The notes under the pieces are model-generated. The model was given only the letters and a program-made list of their open reading frames with translations. It was not told where the DNA came from and ran no database searches. A program made the position numbers and the translations under genes. DNA of 64,000 nt from Brasilonema angustatum HA4187-MV1. Lineage in GTDB: Bacteria > Cyanobacteriota > Cyanobacteriia > Cyanobacteriales > Nostocaceae. This document shows, one piece after another, positions 1 to 8,627 of this stretch. The DNA lies in contig JAHHGV010000021.1 of the NCBI GenBank assembly GCA_019359695.1, forward strand, positions 1 through 64,000. The letters run 5' to 3'. Every line of letters begins with the position of its first letter. The first letter of the stretch is position 1.

Positions 1-161
1 AATTTTTCTAGCCCGTTCCTGACACCGCCCATTAGAGCGAAGCGTCATCCGGTTCGCCACTTGGGACGAGTAGTCGAGGTTTTGGGATTGAGATATTTAT
101 CCTCTTTTTTTGGCGAAGGTATTGATAAGTATTTTAGTTTATTGTCCTTCACAGACAGCTT

Positions 162-524
162 TCAATAACTTAAGGCTAGCCGGAGAGTTTGCTTCAATGA
201 GGGTGCGATTGCGCAAAGCGCAGACGCTAAAAGCCTATCGCCATTTTCTGACTCAACGAACCACCCTGGCTTATCGTTCGTTGGAAAAGCATTAGGATTT
301 TTTCTGACTTGACCACGGTAGCACCAGCTAGTAACTCCCTTTCGCACCTGAGCGCCGCTGCGAGTCAAAACACGATAGTGGAAAATGGTTCGCCCGGTTC
401 CGTTATTGTCAAAACTCAGCGTATCGCCATCATTCGTTTTGCCCAAATCAATCCAACGGGCGATCGCTGGTGAAGTAAGGGCTATTAAGGCGATCGCCCA
501 AAGGGCTGACGCTCCGCCATAATT
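162..524 (-). pseudogene. Remnant of a small secreted hypothetical protein
   Basis: An open frame runs directly downstream of the alpha/beta hydrolase, in the same frame as that gene's stop. Its N-terminal part reads like a signal peptide (hydrophobic ALWAIALIALTSPAIA, then RWIDLG), followed by a polar domain with GDTLSFDN and TSWCYRGQ. No ATG or GTG start with a ribosome site lies in front of the signal-like stretch, and the first usable start (TTG at 446) would remove it. Both ends merge into GC-rich repeat-like sequence with HIP1 sites. I infer a gene damaged at its 5' end. No function is assigned. It could also be an intact small gene with an unusual start. Confidence 0.35.
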
Positions 525-1433
525 TCATGTAGACAATAAAAAGTCCTGAACCGCATCAACCACAGCTTGTGGGTACTCCTCATGCATTCCCAACGAACCA
601 GGAAGAACGACTTTTTGTACTCCGTTTAAACCTGTCAAAGCATCCATTTCTGCACGGGACTTGGAAGGACTAGATTCTCCAATGACTACCTTCAACGGGA
701 TAGACAAACCTTGAACAAGTGTTAAAAAATCAGCTTGGTTGTCTACAGGATCAAGAGTACCAGTGACAAATGCAGCAGGAGCATATCTTGCCCCGCTTTG
801 TTGGGTATTGCGCCATTTATACTGAATGAAGTCGGGCGTGAGTTTAGCCGCATTAACGTAGACGTGGCGACGGTACATAAACTTGAGGAAAGAAGGTAAG
901 GTGTTGAGCTTGTAGAGAAATTGACCGATGAAAGGCGATCGCACCAAATCTTTGACCATCCCTCTAACTTGCTGATTTACCCCCATCACACGCAGGGGAC
1001 CGCGCCAAGTCGGACCTACCAAAACTATACGGGAAAACACTGATGGTAATTGATTTGCCAGTTGCAGAACGTAACCTGCACTATGACCTGCTGCAACCAC
1101 TGCAACTGGCGTATCTAATACGGATGTGACAAAATCTTTCAGAAATTGCTGATATAAAGCTGGTCCATAATTGACCGCAAAACGTGAAGATTGCCCAAAA
1201 CCAGGCCAATCCACTGCCACGACTTGAAAATGAGCAGAAAGCAACTTGCCTATTTCGCCCATTTCTGAGCGCATCGAAACAGTACTGAAAGCCGGGAGTA
1301 GCAATAGCTGTGAACCTTTTCCTAAAGTTTCATAGGCAATACGCAATTGTTGGTTTTCGCACTTCCAGAAATATTCTCCAACAACTCCACCAATCTCACT
1401 TTTGGAAGATGCAGATAGTACGTTAGTTGACAT
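525..1433 (-). CDS. Alpha/beta hydrolase fold protein
   Basis: The 302-residue protein has the alpha/beta hydrolase layout: an early strand with LLLLPAF, the VVAVDWPGFGQS turn near residues 71-82, and the nucleophile elbow GHSAG at 116-120 (Ser118). A likely acid lies in TGTLDP and a likely catalytic His in the C-terminal GMHEEYP. No signal peptide is seen, so it is probably cytoplasmic. The substrate cannot be read from sequence; the family includes esterases, lipases, haloperoxidase-like and C-C hydrolases. It starts at an ATG. An inverted repeat separates it from sufE upstream, so the two are probably transcribed separately. Confidence 0.85.
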   Translation of the reverse strand: MSTNVLSASSKSEIGGVVGEYFWKCENQQLRIAYETLGKGSQLLLLPAFSTVSMRSEMGEIGKLLSAHFQVVAVDWPGFGQSSRFAVNYGPALYQQFLKDFVTSVLDTPVAVVAAGHSAGYVLQLANQLPSVFSRIVLVGPTWRGPLRVMGVNQQVRGMVKDLVRSPFIGQFLYKLNTLPSFLKFMYRRHVYVNAAKLTPDFIQYKWRNTQQSGARYAPAAFVTGTLDPVDNQADFLTLVQGLSIPLKVVIGESSPSKSRAEMDALTGLNGVQKVVLPGSLGMHEEYPQAVVDAVQDFLLST

Positions 1434-1480
1434 GACAAAATATTTTATTATTAGATTTGGCTATTTGAGTTTTCTTATAA

Positions 1481-1525
1481 GTCAATAGTCTATAGTTGTA
1501 TAGTTTTCTACTATCGACTATTGAC
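1481..1525. terminator. Inverted repeat between sufE and the hydrolase gene
   Basis: GTCAATAGTCTATAGT (1481-1496) pairs with ACTATCGACTATTGAC (1510-1525) with one mismatch over 16 bases and a 13-base loop. It sits just downstream of sufE on the minus strand and could act as a terminator or RNA-processing hairpin. There is no strong T-run, so termination is an inference. Confidence 0.4.
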
Positions 1526-1538
1526 TATTAACTATATG

Positions 1539-1979
1539 TTAGTCCTTAACGTTTAACTGAAATTCCAAAGCTTTTGTTTGCATTGTTTTAAAAATATTGT
1601 AAAATCCATTAGCTCTGGAGGGCGTTAGGCTGACATTTAGACCAGTCTCTTGAATAAAATCTGGAGTCAATTGCACAATTTCACCAGGGGTTAGTCCATT
1701 TAACCCTTCGACCAAAAGCCCTACTAATCCTTTGGTTAATTGAGAATCTGAGTCTCCCTGGAATATAAGTTTACCGTCTTCTGAAGTTGCTGTGATATAA
1801 ACTTGGGAAACACAGCCAGAAACTTTGTTTTCTGGTAGTTTGTCAGCTTCTGGAAAGTCCTTGAGTCGCTGACCATACCAGATAAGCTGTTCGTAACGTC
1901 TTTTGGGGTCAGAAGCCCGTTGAAAGCGTTGGACGATTTTAGCAAGGCTTGGTGGCAAGGAATCAATGGTAGAGGTCAT
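1539..1979 (-). CDS. sufE: SufE-family cysteine desulfurase activator
   Basis: SufE accepts sulfur from a cysteine desulfurase (SufS or NifS type) and passes it to the Fe-S scaffold. From the ATG at 1979 the protein is 146 residues, the usual SufE length, with typical blocks LPPSLAKIVQRFQ, RRYEQLIWYGQRL and LPENKVSGCVSQVY; Cys56 is the sulfur acceptor. The frame stays open to 2063, but the 28 extra N-terminal residues are not family-like, so I prefer the inner ATG. The gene is some 6 kb from the nif region on the same strand and is probably the housekeeping copy. I am confident of the family. Confidence 0.9.
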   Translation of the reverse strand: MTSTIDSLPPSLAKIVQRFQRASDPKRRYEQLIWYGQRLKDFPEADKLPENKVSGCVSQVYITATSEDGKLIFQGDSDSQLTKGLVGLLVEGLNGLTPGEIVQLTPDFIQETGLNVSLTPSRANGFYNIFKTMQTKALEFQLNVKD

Positions 1980-2075
1980 AACAGAGGTCGGAACAATAAA
2001 TCTACATCTTCTTGAGTTTAAATTATCTTCACAATAATAGCTCCTTGAGTGTGTTGTGAGCATAAAGCCCTATTT

Positions 2076-2109
2076 GTTCCCTGTTAAGCGTTCCCTGTTA
2101 AGCGTTCCC
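2076..2109. repeat. 14-bp tandem repeat upstream of sufE
   Basis: GTTCCCTGTTAAGC occurs at 2076-2089 and 2090-2103, followed by a partial third unit. It lies in the divergent intergenic space between sufE and psaK. Short tandem repeats of this kind are common between cyanobacterial genes. No function is evident. Confidence 0.7.
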
Positions 2110-2268
2110 CATTTTCCAGACAGGAGGAGTATAAAAAATTTATATTAAGCATTAACAATAAATGTTAATTATTAATTCACAAATAAACACCGGATTCAAT
2201 TTGTTGATAATTAAATTTACATGAATATCTTCGATTTTGCTCATTAACAATTTTAAGGAGAAAGTCAG

Positions 2269-2535
2269 TTGTTAACATCTACTTTACTAGTAACCAGTTT
2301 CGCTAGAACCCCCTTGGAATGGAGTCCTATAGTCGGACTAATTATGATCCTGTGCAACATAGCTGCCATTGCCTTTGGCAAATCTACCATTAAGTATCAA
2401 AGCGTTGGTCCAGAACTTCCTTCACCCAAGTTTTTTGGTGGTTTTGGTGTACCTGCACTTTTGGCAACTACTGCTTTTGGTCATGTTCTAGGTGCTGGTG
2501 TTATTTTAGGGCTACATAACCTTGGTAGGCTGTAG
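2269..2535 (+). CDS. psaK: Photosystem I reaction center subunit PsaK
   Basis: PsaK is a small two-helix thylakoid membrane subunit at the edge of photosystem I that binds antenna chlorophyll. The 88 residues match PsaK in length and motifs: TPLEWSPIVGLIMI near the start, GKSTIKY, then FFGGFGVPALLATTAFGH and the C-terminal GLHNLGRL. The start is TTG at 2269, preceded at 8 bases by a clear AAGGAG (2255-2260); no suitable ATG exists near the family's N-terminus. It is monocistronic: divergent to sufE and closed by a strong hairpin terminator. Confidence 0.95.
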   Translation: MLTSTLLVTSFARTPLEWSPIVGLIMILCNIAAIAFGKSTIKYQSVGPELPSPKFFGGFGVPALLATTAFGHVLGAGVILGLHNLGRL

Positions 2536-2580
2536 ATTGTTGCCGAACTTAGAATTCACTTGATTGTTTTTTTGGACACA

Positions 2581-2613
2581 AAAGAGCCAGATAACATAAC
2601 TATCTGGCTCTTT
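2581..2613 (+). terminator. psaK terminator
   Basis: AAAGAGCCAGATA (2581-2593) and TATCTGGCTCTTT (2601-2613) form a perfect 13-bp stem with a 7-base loop, 45 bases after the psaK stop. The stem ends in T's. It is the clearest intrinsic terminator in the window. Confidence 0.85.
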
Positions 2614-2688
2614 CATGCTTATTGGCTTCGCTTGCTTCTATCTTGCCAAAGGGGCGAGATCTCGCATTGCTATGCAATCACAGCCAGC

Positions 2689-3060
2689 TTAAGCCAAATT
2701 TCGGTAGACTGATAGTTCATCTACTCTCATTTCAAAAGGCATTCCTTGATTTTTGGGAGGACAGACGCGAATTTTTGCACTACTGACTATTTGCTGTAGC
2801 AATGCACCCATCGTTACAAGTTTCTGTAACACACGCCAATTTGTTACTTGATCTGGACATTTAATGACTAAAGTCAAAGTACTCATGTCAGTGGTGACGT
2901 ACCACCGACAATTAGACAATAAATCTTGGATGTCGCGATCGCATCCTTCGTAGAAGTATCTGCTGATAGAATATTCAAGTTGCTGCCGCAGGATAATATC
3001 TGCTGAAGTCAGTTGGACAGGGTGTGAATCCTCTTCGTGAAAAAAATGTTTCCTCTTCAT
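2689..3060 (-). CDS. Conserved-looking hypothetical protein
   Basis: A 123-residue soluble protein from the ATG at 3060; a TTG further out at 3075 is possible but less likely. It begins with a basic MKRKHFFHEE stretch and continues with an alpha/beta-looking domain containing YFYEGCDRDIQDLL, LTLVIKCPDQ and a C-terminal basic and polar tail (RVDELSVYRNLA). No signal peptide or membrane segment is seen. I do not recognise a named family. Its coherent amino-acid composition and HIP1-type codons in the middle (GCGATCGC near 2936-2943) suggest a real gene. Confidence 0.55.
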   Translation of the reverse strand: MKRKHFFHEEDSHPVQLTSADIILRQQLEYSISRYFYEGCDRDIQDLLSNCRWYVTTDMSTLTLVIKCPDQVTNWRVLQKLVTMGALLQQIVSSAKIRVCPPKNQGMPFEMRVDELSVYRNLA

Positions 3061-3131
3061 CTCGTTGTCTCTCAATTACTCTCAGTATTTTTCAATGACA
3101 ATTGCATACATAAAGTACGTCTTTCTAAAAA

Positions 3132-3353
3132 CTACTGATTTTCGTCATCATAGAAAGCGCTAATACTACTACACCTAATATCCCAATAACTGTTGAATAG
3201 ATACATACTTTGTCCTAAAAAACTAGCAATTTCGATTGCACTTAGATAATTTTTGTAGTTGGAAATAAAATAAAAAATGACAGCACTATCTCTAGCAAAA
3301 GCTTGATTAAGACACAAGTTACTGACCTTGTGACTAAAATTATCTGCTTTCAC
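3132..3353 (-). pseudogene. C-terminal remnant resembling a SagB-type nitroreductase/dehydrogenase
   Basis: The 73-residue frame contains CLNQAFARDSAVIFYF followed by FLGQSMYLF and ends SSISAFYDDE. From memory this resembles the C-terminal half of FMN-dependent SagB/ThcOx-like nitroreductases, where an 'aGhigQNlyLaa...igaFyDdev' block is typical. The FMN-binding N-terminal half is absent and the frame begins with a GTG without a ribosome site. I read it as a decayed fragment. It could instead be a chance frame, so confidence is limited. Confidence 0.35.
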
Positions 3354-4317
3354 AAACGCTTTCCTTAAAATCAGGCAATATTCTTTTATTCAGTTATTCA
3401 CTGAACAAATCTCTATCTCGTCAAAATTCTCTGTTGGTATTAGTTTTTCTACTGAGTGTAAGATATTCCAGAAAATTTTTGCAGAGATAACTTTTTTCTG
3501 AAAACGCCTGATTTGACCTTTGTTGCAAACAATTTGGTAAAATCTTCCCTGGTATAAGTCAAATTGCGGATACTCTAGTTGTTTTTACAAACTCGGAGTA
3601 CAGTTGCTTTATAGCCATCTTCAATAAATAATTGATGAGCTTCAAAATAATCTGTTCTAGCAACGAAAGACATTTTCAGCCTTAAACGTCTGACTTTCTT
3701 GCTTGAAACTCATAACAGATGGCATAAGCAGTTAAAACTCTTTATTCTCAATACCTAAATCCGTATTGAGAGCGAGTTTATCAACATCAAAATAATTGTA
3801 AGTCTCTATTGTGTAGATAAGTTGAAGCGGCAATAGCACCTAGATGATCTCCGTTATCTAAAAAGGAATACCTCACACTCCTTTATTTATATTTCCAACT
3901 AGACCTATAATAAGCGCAAAGAATAAAAAAAAAGAATCAAATTATACGATTCTTCTATCAATTTGAACTCTGTAAACTAGAATCAATAAATTCATGAATG
4001 AATAGTAGCAGTAATGCGAATAGTAGATGATAAAAAATATCTACTATTATCTATCTGCCTAGAAAAGGTAAAGATTTTCAGTAGTCTTAGTGCATAGCTC
4101 ACCAAATAATTATTGATAATATTTCTCATCTTGATTTAGAGCAATTTCGCTAGATAAATGAATAAGATAATTGAGAGTTATTTCTGAGAAAAACAGCTTG
4201 CAATAGTCAGAAAGTATCTCTATAGGTGGAAGGGGAGGATATTCCTAAGGTAGAAGTTTAAAGCAATCACAGTAGTTATCTTTTCATCATAAGCGATAGA
4301 AGCATCTGATAAATATC
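3354..4317. other. AT-rich intergenic region without a clear gene
   Basis: About 960 bases with no convincing coding sequence. One short minus-strand frame (3575-3673) starts MSFVARTDYFEAHQLF and ends after 32 codons; it may be another decayed fragment. An A-run near 3928 is flanked by AAGAATC and GATTCTT, which form a small hairpin. Together with the 3132-3353 remnant this looks like gene-decay territory. Confidence 0.5.
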
Positions 4318-5007
4318 ATGTACAATCACAAAGAATTAATGAAAAAATTTGTTGGCACTTTTGTAGGAGTTGCTGGTATAAGTACATTGATTGTTTTTCC
4401 AGGGATGGTACAAGCCAATATCAACTCTAGTTCTTCTAACAGTTCTAGTAAATCTCTCCTTTCCCAGAATACGCCAGGGACAACGAGTCCTTCTGGTAGC
4501 ACCACAACTCCTAATGGTTCGCTTACTGCTTTAGACCAGGAATTTATGACTAAGGCGGCGCAAAGTGACAAAACAGAGATTCAAACAAGTCAACTGGCGC
4601 TCAAGCGGTCTCAAAACAAACAGGTGAGAGATTTTGCACAGCGCATGATTAAAGAACATACAGATTCGAGCAAACAACTCAAGCAGATAGCTCAGAAAAA
4701 GAGTTTTAAACTACCAAAAGATATTGGTCAAGAAAACAAAGCTTTATTGACGCAACTGAGTAACCTCAATGGTACAAATTTTGACCAAGCATATATGCAA
4801 GGGCAGGTTCAAGCTCATACCAAAACTCTGGCTGATTACCAAAATTATCTCAGCCAGGGACAAGACTCAGATTTGAGTGCGTTTGCAAATAAGATTGCTC
4901 CAATTGTCGCTGACCACCTACAAATGGCACAGAATATGACAGGAGGGTCGGGAAGTTCTAGCTCAGGAACTCCAGGCTCAGTAACTCCAGGCTCAGCAAC
5001 TCCATAA
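4318..5007 (+). CDS. Secreted DUF4142 (ferritin-like helical) protein
   Basis: A 229-residue protein starting at ATG 4318. It has a basic start and a hydrophobic segment (FVGTFVGVAGISTLIVFPGMVQA) that reads as a signal peptide ending near residue 34. A Ser/Thr/Pro/Gly-rich linker follows to about residue 70. The helical domain (about 72-205) matches DUF4142: LDQEFMTKAAQSDKTEIQ, QVRDFAQRMIKEH, FDQAYMQGQVQAH and ADHLQMAQ. A short tail repeats the unit TPGS. Such proteins are probably periplasmic or outer-membrane associated and of unknown function. It stands alone on the plus strand. Confidence 0.8.
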   Translation: MYNHKELMKKFVGTFVGVAGISTLIVFPGMVQANINSSSSNSSSKSLLSQNTPGTTSPSGSTTTPNGSLTALDQEFMTKAAQSDKTEIQTSQLALKRSQNKQVRDFAQRMIKEHTDSSKQLKQIAQKKSFKLPKDIGQENKALLTQLSNLNGTNFDQAYMQGQVQAHTKTLADYQNYLSQGQDSDLSAFANKIAPIVADHLQMAQNMTGGSGSSSSGTPGSVTPGSATP

Positions 5008-5050
5008 CTCCACGCTCAGGGCGTTAATCAGCAATACGGATAAAGGATAC

Positions 5051-5150
5051 GGTGGGTACTGTCTATCTCATACAGCAGAATTCAGAAGTCAGGAGATTGT
5101 AGTTCACTTACTTGCAATACGCTGTAATAAATGGGTAGACAGTACCTACC
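5051..5150. repeat. Imperfect inverted repeat downstream of the DUF4142 gene
   Basis: GGTGGGTACTGTCTATC (5051-5067) pairs with GGTAGACAGTACCTACC (5134-5150), 15 of 17 positions matching, with about 66 bases between the arms. It sits between two convergent genes and may be a relic of a small non-autonomous element or a long hairpin. Confidence 0.4.
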
Positions 5151-5184
5151 AATTGACCTGACGCAGGTTTTTATGATAAAAACC

Positions 5185-5841
5185 TTATTTTTTGCGAGCA
5201 ACAATATGAAAAATATGCCAATGTTTCTCTTCTCCAATAGCTGTTTTTCCAGGATGGTCTTCTTCCTGTAGCATTTCTATTTCAAAAGGTTGCAGCAACA
5301 TTTCTACTTGTTGAGTTGTATGGTGATTCATGGAAGTATAAATTGCCCAAGAATCACGGTTACCAAACAATTGTCCACAGAAACGACCACCAGAACGTAA
5401 TGATGAAATAATTTTTTTCCATAAGCTAGGGAAAGATTTCGGTGGACAAAATGGTAGTGAAAAGCTGGCGTTTACTAAATCTACTGATTCTGGTAGCACT
5501 ACGTCTTGAAAAAGAACAACGCGAGTTTCCAGAAGTTGGCGATTAATATCTGGACGTTCTAGTAAACGCGCGATCGCTTCAGCTTCACCATCAATAGCCA
5601 AGACTCGCCAACCCCGACGTAATAGTTCTACTGTATCTCGCCCTTCACCGCAGCCCAAATCAACTGCAAAGCGTGAGTGTAGGACAGGTGTCTGGTGTTG
5701 GTTAAGACTTTCACTATCAAAACGTGCTAAAGCTTCAACTAAGGTGTCTCGTGGCGGACGACCGACAACAGCATTATAATATCCAGACCAATCGCGCTCA
5801 AAAATATTACCTTCAGATTGATAATTGTTTAAATCTGACAT
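5185..5841 (-). CDS. Class I SAM-dependent methyltransferase
   Basis: The 218-residue protein opens with FERDWSGYYNAVVGRPPRDTL, then has SAM motif I VDLGCGEGRDT near residues 70-80 and the acidic end of strand 2 (LAIDGEAEAI). VDLVNASFSLPFCPP corresponds to motifs II and III. The fold is that of tellurite-resistance TehB-like and small-molecule methyltransferases. The substrate is not evident. It begins at an ATG at 5841 and has its own promoter space of about 600 bases upstream. Confidence 0.8.
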   Translation of the reverse strand: MSDLNNYQSEGNIFERDWSGYYNAVVGRPPRDTLVEALARFDSESLNQHQTPVLHSRFAVDLGCGEGRDTVELLRRGWRVLAIDGEAEAIARLLERPDINRQLLETRVVLFQDVVLPESVDLVNASFSLPFCPPKSFPSLWKKIISSLRSGGRFCGQLFGNRDSWAIYTSMNHHTTQQVEMLLQPFEIEMLQEEDHPGKTAIGEEKHWHIFHIVARKK

Positions 5842-6449
5842 ACTATATACAAGTTTGGAATTAGAACCATTAACCCATAGAGATAGAAGCAGATCTTATC
5901 TAAAAATCATCTGCTCTTTGATTGAAACAATACTATAGCAATCCCAGAGGATTCTCAAAACTCTGTTGTTTCTCTATATTTCTTGGAGTCCAAGCCCCGA
6001 ATTAGTTTGCATCCACCTAGGGGAACTGGAGCAACCCACTGATCCCTCAAAGGTTGGGTTTAAACATGTAAAAAACAAAAGTAGGCAAGTTTAAGCAGTG
6101 ATTAAGATCACACATCTTGTTATTGCCCTTAACGAATGGTTTTCTGAGAAGCGAAAAAGCTTTGTTCTTCTTAAACTCAATCTTGATTCCAATAAAGATG
6201 TTATGGATGTTATCAAGTTACTAGTAGTTTTACGGAAGACAAGTTTTTTTTGAGAGAGCTAATATTAACATGATAGTTGAAGTTGCAAGAGATAGTAGCT
6301 GGCTTTCTCCTGCAACCTCAATATCTGGAGCAATCAAATTCTCAGTTTGATTTTGGATGTGAGATGAGCAAGTAGGTAAATTTTGAAAGGAAAAAGGTAA
6401 ATCCTATATTTATCTTTTTCCTTTTTCTTTTTTTTGTGTGATTTTCTAT
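5842..6449. other. Intergenic region, no gene recognised
   Basis: About 600 bases between the methyltransferase start and the ctaB stop. I see no plausible coding frame or RNA gene. Toward ctaB, a purine-rich arm (GAAAGGAAAAAGGTAAA, about 6385-6401) pairs imperfectly with a pyrimidine-rich arm (about 6411-6427) followed by T's. It may be a bidirectional terminator. Confidence 0.4.
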
Positions 6450-7394
6450 CTAAAGTATCAAATCTAAAATGGATATTATGAGTTGATGAGTCAAAGGCAA
6501 ACTATCAACCACCATTGCAGCGCAGAGCAACATCATATAGAAAATTGAGTAGAGAAATAGAGAACGTGCTAGTTGTTTATCATCAGGATTGTGCAATAGC
6601 ACCCAAGCTTTTTTGATGAAAAAGACTCCCAGTATAAGGGCGATGCAAGTGTAAACAACACCTGTAACCTGAAGCGGATAGGAAAGTAAAAATGTAGTGG
6701 GGATAAGAAGCCAAGAGTACACCCAAATCTGGCGAGTTGCAGCAACATTACCAGCAACAACAGGAAGCATGGGTACACCAACTTTGGCATACTCATCACG
6801 GATCATTAATGCTAAAGCCCAGAAATGGGGAGGTGTCCACAAAAAGACAATTGCAAATAACAGCCATGCAGCCCAGCTTAAAGTATCTGTTACCGCAGCC
6901 CAACCTACCAACGCTGGGATTCCCCCAGCAGCACCACCAATGACGATGTTTGCAGGATTATGCCGTTTGAGTAAGTGAGTGTAGACGCCCACATAAAAAA
7001 CAATACCAGACATTGTTAGTAAGGCACTCAGCAGGTTAACAAACACAGCAAGCAGGGTGAAGGATAGACTTGCAAGTGCGATCGCAAATATTAAAGCATG
7101 GGAGGGTTGCACGCGACCGGAAACCAAAGGTCGGTGGCGTGTACGTTCCATTTGGTCATCAATGTCGCGGTCATAGATACAATTAATAGTCTGGGCACTT
7201 GCAGCAGCAAAAGTACCACCACAGACAGTGACAAGCAGCAATACTGGGTTAACATTTCCTTGAGAGGCAATCCACATACTACTAGCAGTTGTCATGAGTA
7301 GCAGGGGGATAATCCGAGGCTTTGTGAGTTGATAGTAACTGTGAATGACTTGTAGAAAGTTCTGATGGTGGCGTGTGGCGGTGTTCTCAATCAT
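6450..7394 (-). CDS. ctaB: Protoheme IX farnesyltransferase (heme O synthase)
   Basis: CtaB transfers a farnesyl group to protoheme to make heme O, the precursor of heme A for cytochrome c oxidase. From the ATG at 7394 the protein is 314 residues with about nine membrane segments. The UbiA-family prenyl-diphosphate motif [19 protein letters not shown] is present, as is the later Asp-containing loop [19 protein letters not shown] at 7421 would add nine residues and overlap the feoA stop by 4 bases. I prefer the ATG because [20 protein letters not shown] matches cyanobacterial CtaB starts from memory. Its position after fdxH and feoA suggests a role in heterocyst respiration (inference). Confidence 0.92.
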   Translation of the reverse strand: MIENTATRHHQNFLQVIHSYYQLTKPRIIPLLLMTTASSMWIASQGNVNPVLLLVTVCGGTFAAASAQTINCIYDRDIDDQMERTRHRPLVSGRVQPSHALIFAIALASLSFTLLAVFVNLLSALLTMSGIVFYVGVYTHLLKRHNPANIVIGGAAGGIPALVGWAAVTDTLSWAAWLLFAIVFLWTPPHFWALALMIRDEYAKVGVPMLPVVAGNVAATRQIWVYSWLLIPTTFLLSYPLQVTGVVYTCIALILGVFFIKKAWVLLHNPDDKQLARSLFLYSIFYMMLLCAAMVVDSLPLTHQLIISILDLIL

Positions 7395-7417
7395 GATTGG
7401 ACGAATTCCTGATTTGT

Positions 7418-7669
7418 TCACTCATCATTAATGCGGACATAAATTTTTTGAGCAAAATCCTGAGTTAGTGTCAATCGTCTTTCTCCTACTGTGATGACAA
7501 AACAAGGAAAGTGCTGTTCTACAGTGAAGCTAGTTCCTGGTGTTATCCCCATTGATATCAGTTCTTGGAGAGATTTTTCGTCCTTAATGTTGCAAAACTT
7601 AATGATTCCTCGTTCTCCTTTTTTGAGCAATTCTAGTGAGGAACCGGTAAGATGAAATTTGGAAAACAT
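7418..7669 (-). CDS. feoA: FeoA-domain protein
   Basis: An 83-residue protein with the SH3-like FeoA fold: [13 protein letters not shown], the characteristic [15 protein letters not shown] block, and a C-terminal strand with [16 protein letters not shown]. FeoA domains accompany ferrous iron transporter FeoB or act as small regulatory partners. Here there is no feoB. It lies between fdxH and ctaB, with its stop touching the ctaB upstream GTG. The iron link fits the heavy Fe demand of nitrogenase (inference). The family call is solid; the exact role is not known. Confidence 0.85.
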   Translation of the reverse strand: MFSKFHLTGSSLELLKKGERGIIKFCNIKDEKSLQELISMGITPGTSFTVEQHFPCFVITVGERRLTLTQDFAQKIYVRINDE

Positions 7670-7693
7670 TAATAAATTAAAATCAGAATATTC

Positions 7694-7726
7694 AGATACC
7701 CGACTTCTCTAAGAAATCGGGTATCT
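7694..7726. terminator. Hairpin upstream of feoA
   Basis: AGATACCCGA (7694-7703) pairs perfectly with TCGGGTATCT (7717-7726); the loop contains a further TTCT/AGAA pairing. On the minus strand it lies between fdxH and feoA and may separate their transcripts. Confidence 0.5.
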
Positions 7727-7775
7727 TGTTGCTCACGAATTATTTAAGATTGCTATAGTAGCTTTTTTTGAAGGT

Positions 7776-7805
7776 TTTAGAGACGTAGTATACTACGTCT
7801 CTAAA
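7776..7805. terminator. 30-bp perfect palindrome downstream of fdxH
   Basis: TTTAGAGACGTAGTA (7776-7790) is followed immediately by its exact reverse complement (7791-7805). It lies 52 bases past the fdxH stop. It probably forms a cruciform or RNA hairpin that ends or stabilises the fdxH transcript. A palindromic protein-binding site is the alternative. Confidence 0.5.
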
Positions 7806-7857
7806 TAAATAAGGAAATTAATTCCTTACGCTAGAAAACACTGCAACAAGATATGAA

Positions 7858-8157
7858 CTAGACCAAGTATGGTTCTTGGTTAGTCTTAATCGTGCAATCA
7901 GAACGTGGATAACTCACACAAAGTAGAGCAAAACCTTTAGACATTTGTTCGTCATCTAAAAAGCTTTGATCTGATTGATCAATTGTACCTTCAACAACTT
8001 TTCCGACACAGCTAGAGCAAGCACCTGACTTACAAGAAAAAGGCAAATCTATACCGTTTTCTTCAGCTGCATCTACAATAGTTGTCTCTTCATCAACTTC
8101 AATCGTGGTATCTAGATCTTCTTTCTTGTTGAGTAATCTAACTTGGTATGTTGCCAT
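7858..8157 (-). CDS. fdxH: Heterocyst [2Fe-2S] ferredoxin
   Basis: FdxH is the plant-type ferredoxin that donates electrons to nitrogenase reductase in heterocysts. The 99 residues carry the cluster ligands Cys42, Cys47, Cys50 and Cys80 in CKSGACSSC and ALLC. They also carry features I associate with FdxH rather than vegetative Pet[17 protein letters not shown] and the C-terminal [11 protein letters not shown]. It starts at ATG 8157. It lies downstream of hesB with a hairpin between them and is the strongest marker of a heterocystous host. Confidence 0.95.
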   Translation of the reverse strand: MATYQVRLLNKKEDLDTTIEVDEETTIVDAAEENGIDLPFSCKSGACSSCVGKVVEGTIDQSDQSFLDDEQMSKGFALLCVSYPRSDCTIKTNQEPYLV

Positions 8158-8220
8158 TTTTTGATTCTTCTCACACGCGGTACAGTTAGGTTTTATGACT
8201 TCAAGGGTGTAAGAAAGTCA

Positions 8221-8244
8221 AAAGTAAAAATAAATTTTTACTTT
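8221..8244. terminator. Hairpin between hesB and fdxH
   Basis: AAAGTAAAAA (8221-8230) and TTTTTACTTT (8235-8244) form a perfect 10-bp stem with a TAAA loop, directly after the hesB stop. The A/T composition suits bidirectional termination or attenuation ahead of fdxH. Confidence 0.5.
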
Positions 8245-8252
8245 TACTTGCT

Positions 8253-8624
8253 TTAGTTACAAGGTGTACCTGCAGAAGAACAGTCAGCTGTTCTAAATGA
8301 CTTTCCACAACCGCAGGTATCAGTTGCTTTAGGGTTAATGAACTTAAACCCGCTTTCCATTACTCCCTCGATAAAATCGATAACCAACCCTTCTAACAAG
8401 GACGCACTTTTGGCATCAACATAAACAAGTACATGACCTTGCTGGCTGACAAAATCATTTGGTTGCGGCTGACTTATGACTTCCATCCCATACTCATAGC
8501 CACTGCAACCACCATCTTTGACAGAGATGCGGATACCTTTAGCTGGTGTATTGGTTTCGGAGGTAGCACCCTGTAGCAATGTCCGCAGGCGAAATTCTGC
8601 TTTTTCCGTCAAAGTAACCGTCAT
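8253..8624 (-). CDS. hesB: HesB/IscA-type Fe-S assembly protein of the nif region
   Basis: An A-type Fe-S carrier. From ATG 8624 it is 123 residues with the three conserved cysteines: one in DGGCSGYEYGM (Cys40) and two in DTCGCGKSF. A TTG directly before the ATG is in frame, but the AGGAGG on the minus strand is better placed for the ATG. It sits between hesA and fdxH as in the nif clusters of other heterocystous strains. It probably delivers Fe-S clusters for nitrogenase maturation. The 374-base gap to hesA contains a palindromic repeat. Confidence 0.92.
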   Translation of the reverse strand: MTVTLTEKAEFRLRTLLQGATSETNTPAKGIRISVKDGGCSGYEYGMEVISQPQPNDFVSQQGHVLVYVDAKSASLLEGLVIDFIEGVMESGFKFINPKATDTCGCGKSFRTADCSSAGTPCN

Positions 8625-8627
8625 CAA

